DNA of 64,000 nucleotides from Ascarosepion bandense (taxonomy: Eukaryota; Mollusca; Cephalopoda; Sepiida; Sepiidae): positions 1,185,001-1,249,000 of the forward strand of contig JBBBDQ010001156.1 of NCBI GenBank assembly GCA_037127315.1, read 5' to 3'. The translations under genes were made by a program, and so were the position numbers. The notes under the pieces were generated by a model, which made no database searches, had not been told where the DNA came from, and worked only from the letters and a program-made list of their open reading frames with translations. Positions 53,625 to 63,737 of the stretch are shown piece after piece. The stretch's first letter is position 1; the number at the start of each line of letters is the position of its first letter.

Positions 53625-53895
53625 CAGTCAGTTACGTGCCATAGGTAATACACGCTTGGCTGATCATGTCTCAAAAGAAAGAAGACTGAGTCATTTTCCC
53701 TCAATAGTTTGTTATTTGCCAACTAAGGCTATATAACATAATTTGTCCTACTATTTAAACCATAGCTTGATGGAAAAGAGACGGATTAATACCTTTCCCA
53801 AGGGTGTTTGCGCGCAAGTGAATGCAACGAATACAACTGGAATTCGAACTCGACTCTCCGATTTCTTGTTCCAGGCCACTGCACCACAACGCACA
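53625..53895 (-). mobile_element. SINE-A with probable target duplication
   Basis: Minus orientation. Short deletions relative to 59366-59668. Flanks AATTTACTATCATT and AACTTACCACTATT look like a diverged target duplication. Confidence 0.8.
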
Positions 53896-53909
53896 ACTTA
53901 CCACTATTA

Positions 53910-54335
53910 ACTCACTATTAAATTTAATTATAATCGTATTTCACACTCGTGCAAGGTACAGTTTAAATTCTACCCTTTACCTTTCATTCAAAGTCGTCAC
54001 ATTCGTTCTATTTGAGATAGAACTGATTGCCTACCTACCTGGGGTTGTTACCTCAATAAAAGCACACAGCCTCCTGTACTGTGTACAGCTTAATAGAAGT
54101 ATATACGTTAACCTACCGACCGGTTCGTACTAATCCCACGTCTAGAGAACACAGGTATATCCCTGGTTTTCTGATTAAAGTGCAGTTTTTCTTTCTTCCA
54201 TGATCTTAACGATTTTGACTGTCCTAAATGTTTAGTGATCGGATTGGACAGAATTTTTTATTTTTTTTATTTTTTTATTTTTTTAATTTTTTTATTTATA
54301 TTTTATTTTTTTGTGGGCACCAAGCAGGCATTTTT
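53910..54335. other. No gene seen
   Basis: Unique-looking AT-rich sequence, then T runs that lead into the LINE 3' tail on the other strand. Confidence 0.4.
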
Positions 54336-54522
54336 TTTTTTAATCATCTCACCCCAAGCAAGGCATTCTACTGCCACTATTGCGCATGGGGCTACATAGG
54401 GGAAGGTAAAGAGAAGGAGTGGATAGACATAGGGAATGTCAGGAGAAAGGTGACAGATGAGTAAGGATAGCGAGGATGAGGGTCGGGCAGATGGGAAGAG
54501 TGCTTGATAGAATGGGAGCAGG

Positions 54523-55944
54523 TTAGTGTGTTAGGAGGTGTGTATTGACCTTACATTTAAACTCCTGGAGATTGTAGCCGTCGGGGAAGCAATCGTTTGG
54601 AAGAGAATTCCACAGTCGGGAAGTGCGAGGAAAGAAACTGTTGGAGTAGAAGTTACGGCTGCATTTTATCGGTTTCACTGTAAAAGGGTGGGATCTAGTT
54701 GCTAATCTAGTATCTCGTGCAAATTCGTATTTAGGGGGCACCAGTGATCTCAGTTCATCGGAGCAGAAGCCGTGAAAGTATTTATAGAAGAGACACAGGG
54801 AAGCCACGTCTCGCTGGTGGGAGAGAGACTGCAGGCGGTATGCCAAATCGGTATTTATCACATTACAGACCCTCCTCTGAACCTTATCGAGAAGCCCGAG
54901 GAGAACAGCAGGGGCACCCGACAAGATATGGCAGCAGTATTCAATGCACGGGCGGATGGTAGATTTGTAAATGTGCAGGATAGATTTAGACGGAAAAAAC
55001 TTCCGGGCCCTACACAGAGAACCGACTTTCATAGCAGCGGATTTAGCAATGGATTCGATATAGTCAATCCATTTGAGGTCCGCTGAAAGTGTGAGACCAA
55101 GGAGGCGTAGTGTTTTACTCTCTGGGAGGCAAGCCTGGTCCATGCTAATGGGAGGTAGGTGAGATTGTCGATGATGGTTAATTGACAGTAGCTTCGTTTT
55201 AGAAGCATTAAAATTTACTAGCCATTTCTTACCCCAGTCCAATATGGATTGGAGGTCTTTTTCAATCTCGGCTGCGAGTTTAGCTTTGACGCCTACACCA
55301 GATTTTTGTTGGAGGCGAGAGTAAACTGTGGTGTCATCGGCGTACAAACCTATTTGGGTTCTTATGGAATCAGGGAGATCATTAATATATATCGGGAAGA
55401 GTGTAGGACCTAAGATGGAGCCTTGGGGGACACCTGCGTTTGTATGGTAGTTCTGAGAGGCATGTCCGTTTAATACCACTTTCATTGTGCGGTTAGAGAG
55501 GAATGACTGGATTAGTTCAAACAAATGTCCAGTTATACCATAGCTCCGCAGTTTACATAGAAGGCCAGCATGCCAAACTCTGTCGAACGCCTTAGATATA
55601 TCCAATGCAACGGTTCGAGCTTCGCCATTCCTGTCGAGTGCCTGGTATATGTACTCGGTGATGGTCGTTAGCATATCAGCAGTAGACCTGGTGAAGCGGA
55701 AACCATATTGCTTGTCCGAGAAGAGCCTGTGTGCTGTGAGATGCTGAACCACCTCGGCGTTGATAATGGCTTCGAACACTTTGCCAAAGATCGGAAGAAG
55801 GCTGATAGGGCGGTAATTTGCAGGGTCAGAGGGTTCTCTAGTGTTTTTAAATATAGGAACTATAGAGGAAGATTTCCAACAGGCAGGAAAGCAGGAAGCA
55901 GAGGTTGTAGAGCTTAGAAAGGATAGAGGAGAGTTCAGGGGCAC
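54523..55944 (-). CDS. LINE reverse transcriptase, long open frame (473 aa)
   Basis: RNA-directed DNA polymerase of a jockey/CR1-type non-LTR retrotransposon. Motifs in order: NYRPISLLPIFGKVFEAI (43-60), YGFR (80-83), LDISKAFDRVWH (114-125, first catalytic Asp), GVPQGSILGP (171-180), YADD (201-204; genomic 55333-55344), then LRLLGLTLSADLKW (279-292). The C-terminal part has PCIEYCCH, SLCLFYKYFHGF and SRLWNSLP. All catalytic residues are intact. The listed start is within a frameshifted region, so the N-terminal 12-14 residues are not native. Lacks an in-frame endonuclease, so not autonomous. Confidence 0.85.
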   Translation of the reverse strand: MPLNSPLSFLSSTTSASCFPACWKSSSIVPIFKNTREPSDPANYRPISLLPIFGKVFEAIINAEVVQHLTAHRLFSDKQYGFRFTRSTADMLTTITEYIYQALDRNGEARTVALDISKAFDRVWHAGLLCKLRSYGITGHLFELIQSFLSNRTMKVVLNGHASQNYHTNAGVPQGSILGPTLFPIYINDLPDSIRTQIGLYADDTTVYSRLQQKSGVGVKAKLAAEIEKDLQSILDWGKKWLVNFNASKTKLLSINHHRQSHLPPISMDQACLPESKTLRLLGLTLSADLKWIDYIESIAKSAAMKVGSLCRARKFFPSKSILHIYKSTIRPCIEYCCHILSGAPAVLLGLLDKVQRRVCNVINTDLAYRLQSLSHQRDVASLCLFYKYFHGFCSDELRSLVPPKYEFARDTRLATRSHPFTVKPIKCSRNFYSNSFFPRTSRLWNSLPNDCFPDGYNLQEFKCKVNTHLLTH

Positions 55945-56600
55945 ATTTCTTTAAGACTATGGTTGGGATTCCGTCACCACCGCTCGCTTTGTGAGGGTCA
56001 AGTTTTAAGATTATTTTAGAGACAAGCGAAGGTGTAATGTGGACATCATTCAGTTGTGCCTCGGTTCTAGGTGAGAAGGCGGGTGTAAAACCTCTAGATG
56101 AGTCCAGACTCGAATTGTTCGAGAATCTGCGGGCAAAACATTCAGCCTTATCTGCTGGGGAGGTGAGGACCTCACATTTGTTGATTAGCGGGGGTATTGT
56201 GGACTTGCTCTTGTTAAGTACTCTTTTACAGAGTCGCCAGTAGTCTTTAGAGCCGAATTTAGAGCATGCTATGCGTTGCTTCATTCTGGCAGCAAACAAC
56301 ATCTTAGCTTCGTTAAGTATCCTTTTACACTTATTACGAGCTGAAGTGAAAAGGCGCCTGTTTTGTTCCGACGCATAGTTACGATAGAGTCGGAAGAAAT
56401 GATTCCGGTGGGCAATGGCAGCCGAGCAAGCGGGTGAGAACCATGGAGACGAATGAGATTTAAGCTGGAATTTCCTAGCAGGGATGAAGGCATCGATGCC
56501 AGCCTTAACCCAGGAGGAGACCTCGGATGCACATTCTTCGATGGGAAGACTAAAGACGTTGTTCCAAGGGATGTCACAGTGGAAGTCTCGGAACGAATCC
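55890..56600 (-). pseudogene. LINE linker region upstream of RT, frameshifted
   Basis: The frame 56302-55847 reads CSKFGSKDYWRLCKRVLNKS, IPPLINKCEVLTSPADKAEC and KLDPHKASGGDGIPTIVLKK, then loses frame at KLYNLC. Further upstream, pieces SSWVKAGIDAFIPARKFQLK and RNKCKRILNEAKM are in another frame. The DPHKASGGDGIP motif typifies the segment before RT in this superfamily. Confidence 0.8.
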
Positions 56601-56699
56601 CAGTCTGCTCTTTGATAGCAGTAGGATATTCTACTTGTCTTATTTTATCTCCTGCACAGAGACTGGTAGCAATAAGATCGAAATCTATTAGCACTTGAA

Positions 56700-57095
56700 C
56701 GGTCTTCTCTGATCAACAGCTGTATAATATCGGGAAATATGCAGTGATTATGAGTAACGGTGAGTAACTCTGAGGCCACATTATTCTGTAGTGTTAGCTA
56801 ATTTTCTGCCCTGTTTGTTTCACCTCCGACGATAGTAAGTAATTATTTTGGCTTTTTCGTATTTGTGGTTTCTCTTATTTTTTTATTTTATTTTTCTTTA
56901 TTTCCGTGTGATTTTCTCTTCCATCTGTTTGGTAAAAGGACGAATTAATGGCGTGTTTTTTCACACCGTTCGAAGATCACGATTCAATCAAAAGATAATT
57001 TAATTCCAAAGGAAACAATTCATCAAATGGTCGGCGACTGAACCGGCCGACCGATCCACTTCTTTTAGTGCTAGGAGAGTGCTTAAAACAAATGT
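56700..57095. other. No gene seen
   Basis: AT-rich, nothing recognised. Confidence 0.4.
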
Positions 57096-57099
57096 AGGA

Positions 57100-57510
57100 A
57101 GACAAGATTTACTAGACTAGCCACTAGGTCCCACCCTTTTACAGTGAAACCGATCAAATGTAACCACAATTTCTATTCCTTTAGCTTCTTTGTGCGCACT
57201 TCCCGCCTCTGGAATTCTCTTCCGTATTCTTGCTTCCCGACAGCTACAATCTCCAAGAATTTAAATGCATTGCCACCTCTTATCTCCTTGACTCGAATCC
57301 TTTCCCTGACAACCCTTGTATCATGTTCTTACTCCGTTCGACTCTACTCTCATGCAGTCCTCGTCACACCAGCGTTCTTATGCTGTTCTTACCCATTCAT
57401 TGACACCCCAAATAACTTGTTTCTATTTCTCATCACTCATCTCTTATGTAACCCCCTGCGCACCAGTGGCAGTCTTGCTTTGCTTGGCGTGAAATGATTT
57501 TAAAAAATTT
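57100..57510 (+). mobile_element. Jockey/CR1-like LINE, 3' end
   Basis: Plus strand. The frame from 57144 reads IKCNHNFYSFSFFVRTSRLW and SLPYSCFP, then the 3' UTR and tail AACCCCCTGCGCACCAGTGG to GTGAAATGATTTT. 5'-truncated. Confidence 0.8.
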
Positions 57511-57802
57511 AAAAAAACAAATGTATTTAAGAGTGTAAGAAATCCTGATAAGTAACAGGTCAGCTATTCGGGTTTCAATGAAAACACCGTAAAGCAACAT
57601 ATTCCAAGAATAATCATGACAATAAGTAACACAGGTAAAAGATATAGCAAAGTTCCAAGGAGATCATTTTTAACTCATTAATGGAAGACATAAGCAACAA
57701 GTGTCACTTGACCGCCATCCAGCAACTATTCACCATAAATAAAGAATAAAAGTGACAAGCATCTAGGAAAAGGGATTTTTATCGAGTAACGAGGGAAATG
57801 GA

Positions 57803-58129
57803 TGCGCGTTGTCGTGCAGTGGATATCGACTCGGAACGACAAATCGGGCTGACTAGTTTGAATTCCAGTTGGATTTTTTGCATTCACTTACTTAAATTCC
57901 AGTTGGATTTCTTGCATTCACTTACGCACAAATACCATTGGAAAAGGTATTAATCCGTCTCTTCCCTCCAGTTATGGGTTAAATAATAGGACAAATTGGT
58001 TTCTATAGCCTTAGTCGGCAACCAGTCTACCATAGAAACCAACCTACTGCGGGAAACTCTTCTGCCCAGTCAGTCACGTCTCTTTCGAAACACGGTCGCC
58101 CAAGCGTGTATCACGTATGGCATTGACGA
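57803..58129 (+). mobile_element. SINE-A, head-first on plus strand
   Basis: Head GTTGTCGTGCAGTGGATATC with a B-box-like AGTTTGAATTCC. An internal ~30-bp slippage repeat (TTCCAGTTGGATTTnTTGCA twice, about 57872 and 57895) lengthens it. Tail reaches CGTATGGCATTGACG. Its larger part is duplicated at 58270-58496. Confidence 0.85.
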
Positions 58130-58636
58130 AAAGGAGTGAAATGACTATCAGAGAATTGGCTATCAGGTGCCATGGGTCCGTTATCCAGCGTCTGTGCCAA
58201 ACAAGCAGACATAGTAATAGAGACTTGGAATTTAACGACCCTACAGCAATGTCAACAGCTTCAAATTATTTGGATTTCTTGCATTCACTTACGCACAAAT
58301 ACCATTGGAAAAGGTATTAATCCGTCTCTTCCCTCCAGTTATGGGTTAAATAATAGGACAAATTGGTTTCTATAGCCTTAGTCGGCAACCAGTCTACCAT
58401 AGAAACCAACCTACTGCGGGAAACTCTTCTGCCCAGTCAGTCACGTCTCTTTCGAAACACGGTCGCCCAAGCGTGTATCACGTATGGCATTGACGAAAAG
58501 GAGTGAAATGACTATCAGAGAATTGGCTATCAGGTGCCATGGGTCCGTTATCCAGCGTCTGTGCCAAACAAGCAGAAATAGTAATAGACACTTGGAACTT
58601 AACGACCCTACAGCAATGTCAACAGCTTCAAATTAT
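57903..58636 (+). repeat. Tandem duplication, 367-bp units
   Basis: 57903-58269 and 58270-58636 are nearly identical; I count about three substitutions, all near the 3' end (for example GCAGACATAG against GCAGAAATAG). Each unit holds most of a SINE-A plus about 140 bp of flank. Confidence 0.95.
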
Positions 58637-58842
58637 CAAGCAAGAAATTAATTGATTAAATGTCAACATTCTAAATGAATAAGAAACTAGTGGCACCGCT
58701 GACTAAGATCACGGAGGAGGAAATTGATAACATTTCGAGTACAAATTACAACGCCAAGGCCTAAATCACAGGAAATCACATTGGCTTGCCTAAATTCTAG
58801 CGTCGAAAAAAGAACAAAATACATTATAAGTTCAGACTTCTT

Positions 58843-59351
58843 CTATGTGCCTTATCCTTTCAGGACGTAGACGATCATGGCTTTCCACGTCTTCCTATCC
58901 CGCTTTCTTCTGTTACACCATGCAACCCTCGTTCCATTATCCACCTGATTAGGTCCTTCAAATATGTTATCCGTTGCTTTTCCCTGTCTCTTTTCCCCTC
59001 TATCTGGCCTTTTAGTATCAGGTTCTCCAAGCCTTCCTTTTTCATTGAATGTCCCAGGAATTTCAGCTGACACTTTCTGATGCTCAGTGTTAATTTTCTT
59101 TTCGTTTCTATCCTTTCCAAAACCTCATCATTGCTCATATGCTTGATCCATGATACACACAGCATCCTTCTTTAGAACCACATTTCAGTTGCTTCAAGTT
59201 TTTCCTTCATCTTTGATGATATTGTCCAGCATTCACTGCCATATTAAAGAACTGACATCACATAGCAACACAGTAATCTCTTCTTTGTTTTTAGCGAAAT
59301 TGTCCTGTTTCTTAACACTTTACTCAACTTGTGGAATGCTTCCTTCGCCAC
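58843..59351 (-). mobile_element. RTE-like LINE fragment, interrupted by SINE-A
   Basis: Minus strand. The frame 59165-58875 reads HMSNDEVLERIETKRKLTLS, CQLKFLGHSMKKEGLENLIL and DLIRWIMERGLHGVT. The sequence stops at the SINE and its last bases reappear after it as a target duplication (59669-59682). Confidence 0.85.
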
Positions 59352-59365
59352 GCCAAGTTCAGATT

Positions 59366-59668
59366 CAGTCAGTTAAGTGCCATACGTGAAACACGCTTGG
59401 CCGATTATGTCTCAAAAGAGACATGCCTGACTGGGAAGATGATTATCCCGCAGTAGGTTGCCATTAGTTCTGCGGTAGATTGGTTGCCAGCCAAGGCTAT
59501 AGAACCCAATCTGTCCTACTATTTAACCCATAACTGGAGGGAAGAGAGGAATTAATACTTTTTCCAAGGGTATTTGTGCGTAAGTGAATGCAATGGATTC
59601 AACTGGAATTCGAACTCTGCTTCCCGATTTCTCGTTCCGAGACGATATCCACTGCACTACAATGCACA
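59366..59668 (-). mobile_element. SINE-A with exact 14-bp target-site duplication
   Basis: Flanked by GCCAAGTTCAGATT at 59352-59365 and 59669-59682. This fixes the family's ends: plus-strand CAGTCAGTTAAGTGCC on the left, CTACAATGCACA on the right. Minus strand has the tRNA-like head with CAGTGGATATCGTC and a B-box-like GAGTTCGAATTCC. LINE-type integration is implied by the duplication length. Confidence 0.95.
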
Positions 59669-59699
59669 GCCAAGTTCAGATTAGGGAGCTGAAAAGAGC

Positions 59700-59960
59700 T
59701 CTGCGAAAAGTGGGCCAAACGGTGGGCACAACGAACTATCAAAATAATTGCCTAATTTCAGGATACCCCATAATGCATCTGAATATATATAGAATCTCGA
59801 GAGGTGACATAAAGAACCACATCCTGATCGATTGTGTAACTGTTAAGAAAAGGTTGAGAAATGATGTACTACTCTGTTAAACGTAGCCAAGCCCCAACTG
59901 CGAGAATGGCCATCTTCTAATATGCTACATTAGTGGAAAACCTACGGAAGTTAACACATC
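59700..59960. other. No gene seen
   Basis: A 98-aa frame (59584-59880) starts within the SINE and has no recognised domain beyond it. Confidence 0.4.
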
Positions 59961-59964
59961 ACTC

Positions 59965-61130
59965 AATAAAAAAATAAATCCCGGGACTAAGTAATAGAAC
60001 AACACGTTTTAGGCAAAATTCGACTTTATTCATCAACATAGTTTCCTTCTCGGATGATACACTGATTTTAACGCTTCTCTAAGAATTAAAAGCCTTTGTG
60101 TAAAATAAGCCTGTGTTTTCGATATCACTTCTTAACTGGAACCAAACCTCTTTAATTGGAGCATTCTTTTGAGGTCTGCAAACAGCCATTAGTCGCTGAG
60201 GGCAAGATCTGGAGAATAAAGTGGATGCGGAAGCTATTCGAAGTGCAATTCATGTAATTTTACCATCGTTGCGATCGACTTCTGACACGGTGCGTTGTCT
60301 TGGTGAAAGGTCACTTTTTTATTTTTCATTTGTGGCCAATTTTTGGCATTTTAGTCCTTAAAACGCACTAATAATGCTATATTCGCTATTGATCGTTCTT
60401 TGTTTCTATAGCTAATCGATGAACAAAATACTTTGCGCATCCCAAAATACAGATGCCAAAACATTGCCTGCAGATGTCTGCGTCTTTGGTCGCTTTGGAC
60501 GGCTTTCACCTGTTGCTGTCCACTCAGCTGATTGCCGATTTGCCTCCGGATTGAAATGGTGGATACATGTTTCATTCATTGTCATATATTTACGCAAAAA
60601 CTTCTATTTATTGTGTTGACACAGTCGAAAACAACGCTCTGAATCGTCGACGCGTTATTTTTTGATCGATTGTAAGCTAACGCGGAACCCACTTTGAACA
60701 CAGCTTTCTCATTGACAAATGTTTACGTAAAATGGTGACAACACTACCTTCTGATATGTTTCTCTGCTATCTCACGCGGCTTCAGTTTACGATCGGCTGA
60801 AACGAGCTGGTGGATTTACGGTGTTTTCCGGGACAACTGCCGATTTTGGGTGAGCTGAGCGTTCAGCATCATTTGTGTCTGTATGACCGCGTTTACAGTC
60901 AGCATACCATTTCTTAACTGTTAACGCAGCAGAATCCGAATAACATTTATGAAGCCATTGCTTTGCTTGAACAATATTTTCCCCATCAGAAAGCAATGTT
61001 TTATTAACACAAGAAATTCAGATTTTTCCATAGTTTTGAAAATTTACAACAATAGCTTCACTTAAATAGCAGTCATTATTAAACTAATAGTCAGATTGGG
61101 CCCAAACTTTGTCACGTGTCATTTAAAGAG
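59965..61130 (-). mobile_element. Mariner element, second lineage, degenerate
   Basis: About 1.1-1.2 kb containing a full-length but broken transposase on the minus strand. Terminal inverted repeats are not clear: the outer CCCGGGACTAAGTAATAG and its approximate counterpart CTAATAGTCAGATTGGGCCC are only suggestive. Distinct from the mariner at 34715. Confidence 0.7.
60020..61031 (-). pseudogene. Mariner transposase, full-length remnant
   Basis: From the ATG at 61031: MEKSEFLVLIKHCF, frameshift, IVQAKQWLHKCYSDSAALTV, KKWYADCKRGHTDTNDAERS, a broken HTH/linker with LRKHLSMRKLCSKWVPR, then MTMNETCIHHFNPEANRQSA, VTFHQDNAPCQKS, LPHPLYSPDLALSD and CIIREGNYVDE with a stop near 60027. The first catalytic position reads MNET where MDET is expected. 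Several stops and shifts; inactive. DD34D spacing retained for the other two Asp. Confidence 0.8.
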
Positions 61131-61854
61131 TTTTACTTCATAAATATTATATAGATATTTTATTTAGTGGCGCCATTTATATGTCAGACCAGGGACTTAC
61201 TGTGATGTGTTAAAGAAGACAAAAAGAACACCTTTACTACAATACGAGATGCTCATGAATGACCCAAGTTGCGAGAAGATATAAATAGGCAGTTAATTAG
61301 GAATAAAATATGAATGAGACTACGAATTCAAAATAGATCAAGATGGGATGTGCAAACAGGTAAGGGTATACAAAACACTGTTAGCTTTACTAGAGTGCAT
61401 AGCTTAGTACAAGAAATTATCGATATTTTTCAGAAAATTAAAAGTTTTCTTATTTAACATACAAAATATCCCCACTATTTTAAAAAACAATTCAATGATT
61501 AAAATAATTAATACTTATTTAATAAAAATGCAATATTCTTTTTGCATATCTTTTCTTTAAGATTTTATATTCATGAATGCAGATTCCAGTTTCACTGTTT
61601 TTGCGAGAACTGTAAACAATTCAAAAGGCCAAAAGATTCGAGCATTTATCATTCGCCATTAAAACGGAAAAAGGAAAGAAAAGTTGAAAAAATATTGTTT
61701 ACTATGAACACTTATAAAATTAAATTAAATTAAAGAATATATTAAACTGCAAATTAGAGTCTTTGTCAAAGTATTTTATCGATTGGTTAGCGAATTTAAA
61801 ATAAACGTAGAGTGTAAATATCGACAAAAATACTTCCGATAAGTTCTTCATCAT
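61130..61854. other. No gene seen
   Basis: AT-rich, apparently unique within the window. A 63-aa frame at 61542-61733 has no recognised domain. Confidence 0.4.
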
Positions 61855-62165
61855 TTATGTGCCATGTCTCATTAGATTGTATGTAATCATTGCTCTCCAC
61901 ATCTTTCCCTTTCTTGTAGCTCTTAATAAGTTTTGCTTTTTTATTATTTCTGCTCAAGTGCATCAAGTATGTTAAACGCTGCTTTTCTCTGTCCCTTTTA
62001 TCCTTTAATCTGTGCTGTGAGTACCAGGTTTTTCAAGCCCCTCTCCCACATTACGTGCCCTATAAATATCAACTGCTTTTGCCTGATGTTAAATACAAAT
62101 TTCATTTTTGTTGTGGGTTTATCTCTTTTCATAAAGATGGACTCGTCTATAGTGTACTTATACTA
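61855..62165 (-). mobile_element. RTE-like LINE, strongly diverged fragment
   Basis: Plus-strand landmarks TATGTGCCATGTCTCATTAG (3' end), CAAGTATGTTAAACGCTGCT and ACATTACGTGCCC match other RTE copies in order. No open frame. Confidence 0.6.
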
Positions 62166-62184
62166 CTGCTATAGAAGCGAGACT

Positions 62185-62470
62185 AGGGGTCCCACGTAAA
62201 AAAGGCCTTGTGCCGCATTTTGCCCTTGTGAGAGGGCAGCTAAATACAGAATGCCGCGTTTTCTTGCGGTATACCATTGACACTGTCAGCTTTTTGCCTT
62301 TGGGCGGAGAGCATTAACCCAGTCGTGGCTCCACCGAAGGGTAGTGTCACGAGTGGGCAAAATTAGACAGCTATTTTTGGCTGAGCTATATGGCCCGGAG
62401 GTCCCACGTAAAAAAGGCCTTGTGCCACATTTTGCCCTAGTGGGAGGGCAGATAAATACAGAATACCGAG
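62185..62470. repeat. Direct repeat, ~70-bp copies ~210 bp apart
   Basis: GGTCCCACGTAAAAAAGGCC begins at about 62189 and 62400. Both continue through CATTTTGCCC and GAGGGCAG to AAATACAGAATRCCG. Family unknown; could be part of an LTR or satellite. Confidence 0.8.
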
Positions 62471-62472
62471 TT

Positions 62473-62951
62473 TACACAGAGAGTTAACTGGAGAATACCG
62501 CAGCCAGTAAATAGTTCATAGTAGCTCTGTGCTCCACACATCGAGAAGATTATTATGCAGTACCCGTCAGCTTTTGACTCGGACATACTCAATATACTAC
62601 GGCTTCACTTCCATAGACTTGTACATATACATTTTACTAACCCGCATTCCTGGACTACTAATCTTCATTCAAGTCTGTATCCTTACGTTAATACACTTAA
62701 TACACAGAGAGTTAACCGTAGAATACGAGAGTCCAGTGAGAGATTGACAGTCAAAACACACTAGTTCATAGTAGCTCTGTGCTCCACACATCGAGAAGAT
62801 TATTACGCAGTACCCGTCAGCTTCCGACGCGGACAAACTCAATATACTACGGCTTCACTTCCAGAGACTTGTACATATACTTTTTACTAATCCGTATTCC
62901 TGGACTACTAATCTTCATTCATGTCTGTATCCTTACGTTAATACACTTATT
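62473..62951. repeat. Tandem duplication, ~230-250-bp units
   Basis: ACACAGAGAGTTAAC at 62474 and 62702; AGTTCATAGTAGCTCTGTGC at 62513 and 62763. The second unit has an extra ~22 bp after the start. Otherwise about 95% similar by eye. Confidence 0.85.
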
Positions 62952-63104
62952 TTCTATCTCAATTTCTGGTTGTTGTTCATTTATTTGTTTGGTCCTCATT
63001 CTCGGGATCCAAAACACTTTTTGTTTCCATTCTGTCAAAAAAAATCGTTGTTGTTGTTTACATGTTCCCTACCATGGTACCATCGACATATTTCTGCAGA
63101 ACAA

Positions 63105-63640
63105 CATTTCTTCTTTCTTCTTTCAAGACGTAGGCGAACATGGCTTTCCACGTCTCCCTATCCCTGGTGGCTCTTAGGACGCTTTCTCCTGTGGCACCAC
63201 GCAACCCTCGTTCTGTCATCCACCTGATCAGGTCCTTCAAATATGTTATCCGCTGCTTTCCCCTGTCTCTTTTTCCATCTATCTGGCCTGTTAGTAACAG
63301 GTTCTCTAAGCCCTCCTTCCTCATTGGATGTCCCAGGAACTTCAGCTGTCTCTTCCTGATGCTCAGTATTAATTTCCTTTTCGTTTCCATCCTTTCCAAA
63401 ACCTCGTCATTGCTCACATGCTAGGTCCCTGATAACCGCAGCATCCTTTTGTCGAATTACATTTTAGTTGCTTGAAGTTTTTCCTTCATCTTTGATGATA
63501 TTGTCCAACATTCACTGCCATATTGAAGAACTGACATCACATAGCAATCCAGTACTCTCTTCTTTGTTTCTAGCGAAATTGTCCTGTTTCTTAATACTTT
63601 ACTCAACTTCTGGAATGCCTCCTTGTGCTTTTGTATCTCA
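63105..63640 (-). mobile_element. RTE-like LINE, 5'-truncated copy
   Basis: Minus strand. Frames: 63675-63457 FQKLSKVLRNRTISLETKKR and SVLQYGSECWTISSKMKE; 63417-63058 MSNDEVLERMETKRKLILSI, LGHPMRKEGLENLLLTGQID and DRETWKAMFAYVL. One frame break between them. A young copy by its low divergence from 63738-64000. Confidence 0.85.
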
Positions 63641-63737
63641 GGAATATAAATGTAGAGAAACTGCTGTGACCACAAAGTGAGGGGTTAGTTTATATATTAA
63701 TTGTAATATGGAATTGATCCCCCACTTTATATCCAGT

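Larger units (their letters stand above)
54340..56640 (-). mobile_element. Jockey/CR1-like LINE, best-preserved copy
   Basis: About 2.3 kb on the minus strand: post-endonuclease linker, RT, C-terminal domain, 3' UTR and tail. 5'-truncated after the endonuclease; only the region from about SFRDFHCDIPWNNVF (about 56600) onward is present. One 8-bp deletion at about 55905 separates linker and RT frames. Otherwise the RT frame is open for 473 codons, so this is the youngest copy in the window. Confidence 0.9.

Noticed and set aside
54744..55086. Plus-strand frames overlapping the LINE RT
   Set aside because: Antisense shadows of the RT coding strand; equivalent shadow at 23366-23704.
62473..62951. 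Pair of LTRs
   Set aside because: The two copies are adjacent with no internal body and no TG/CA ends; a tandem duplication explains them.
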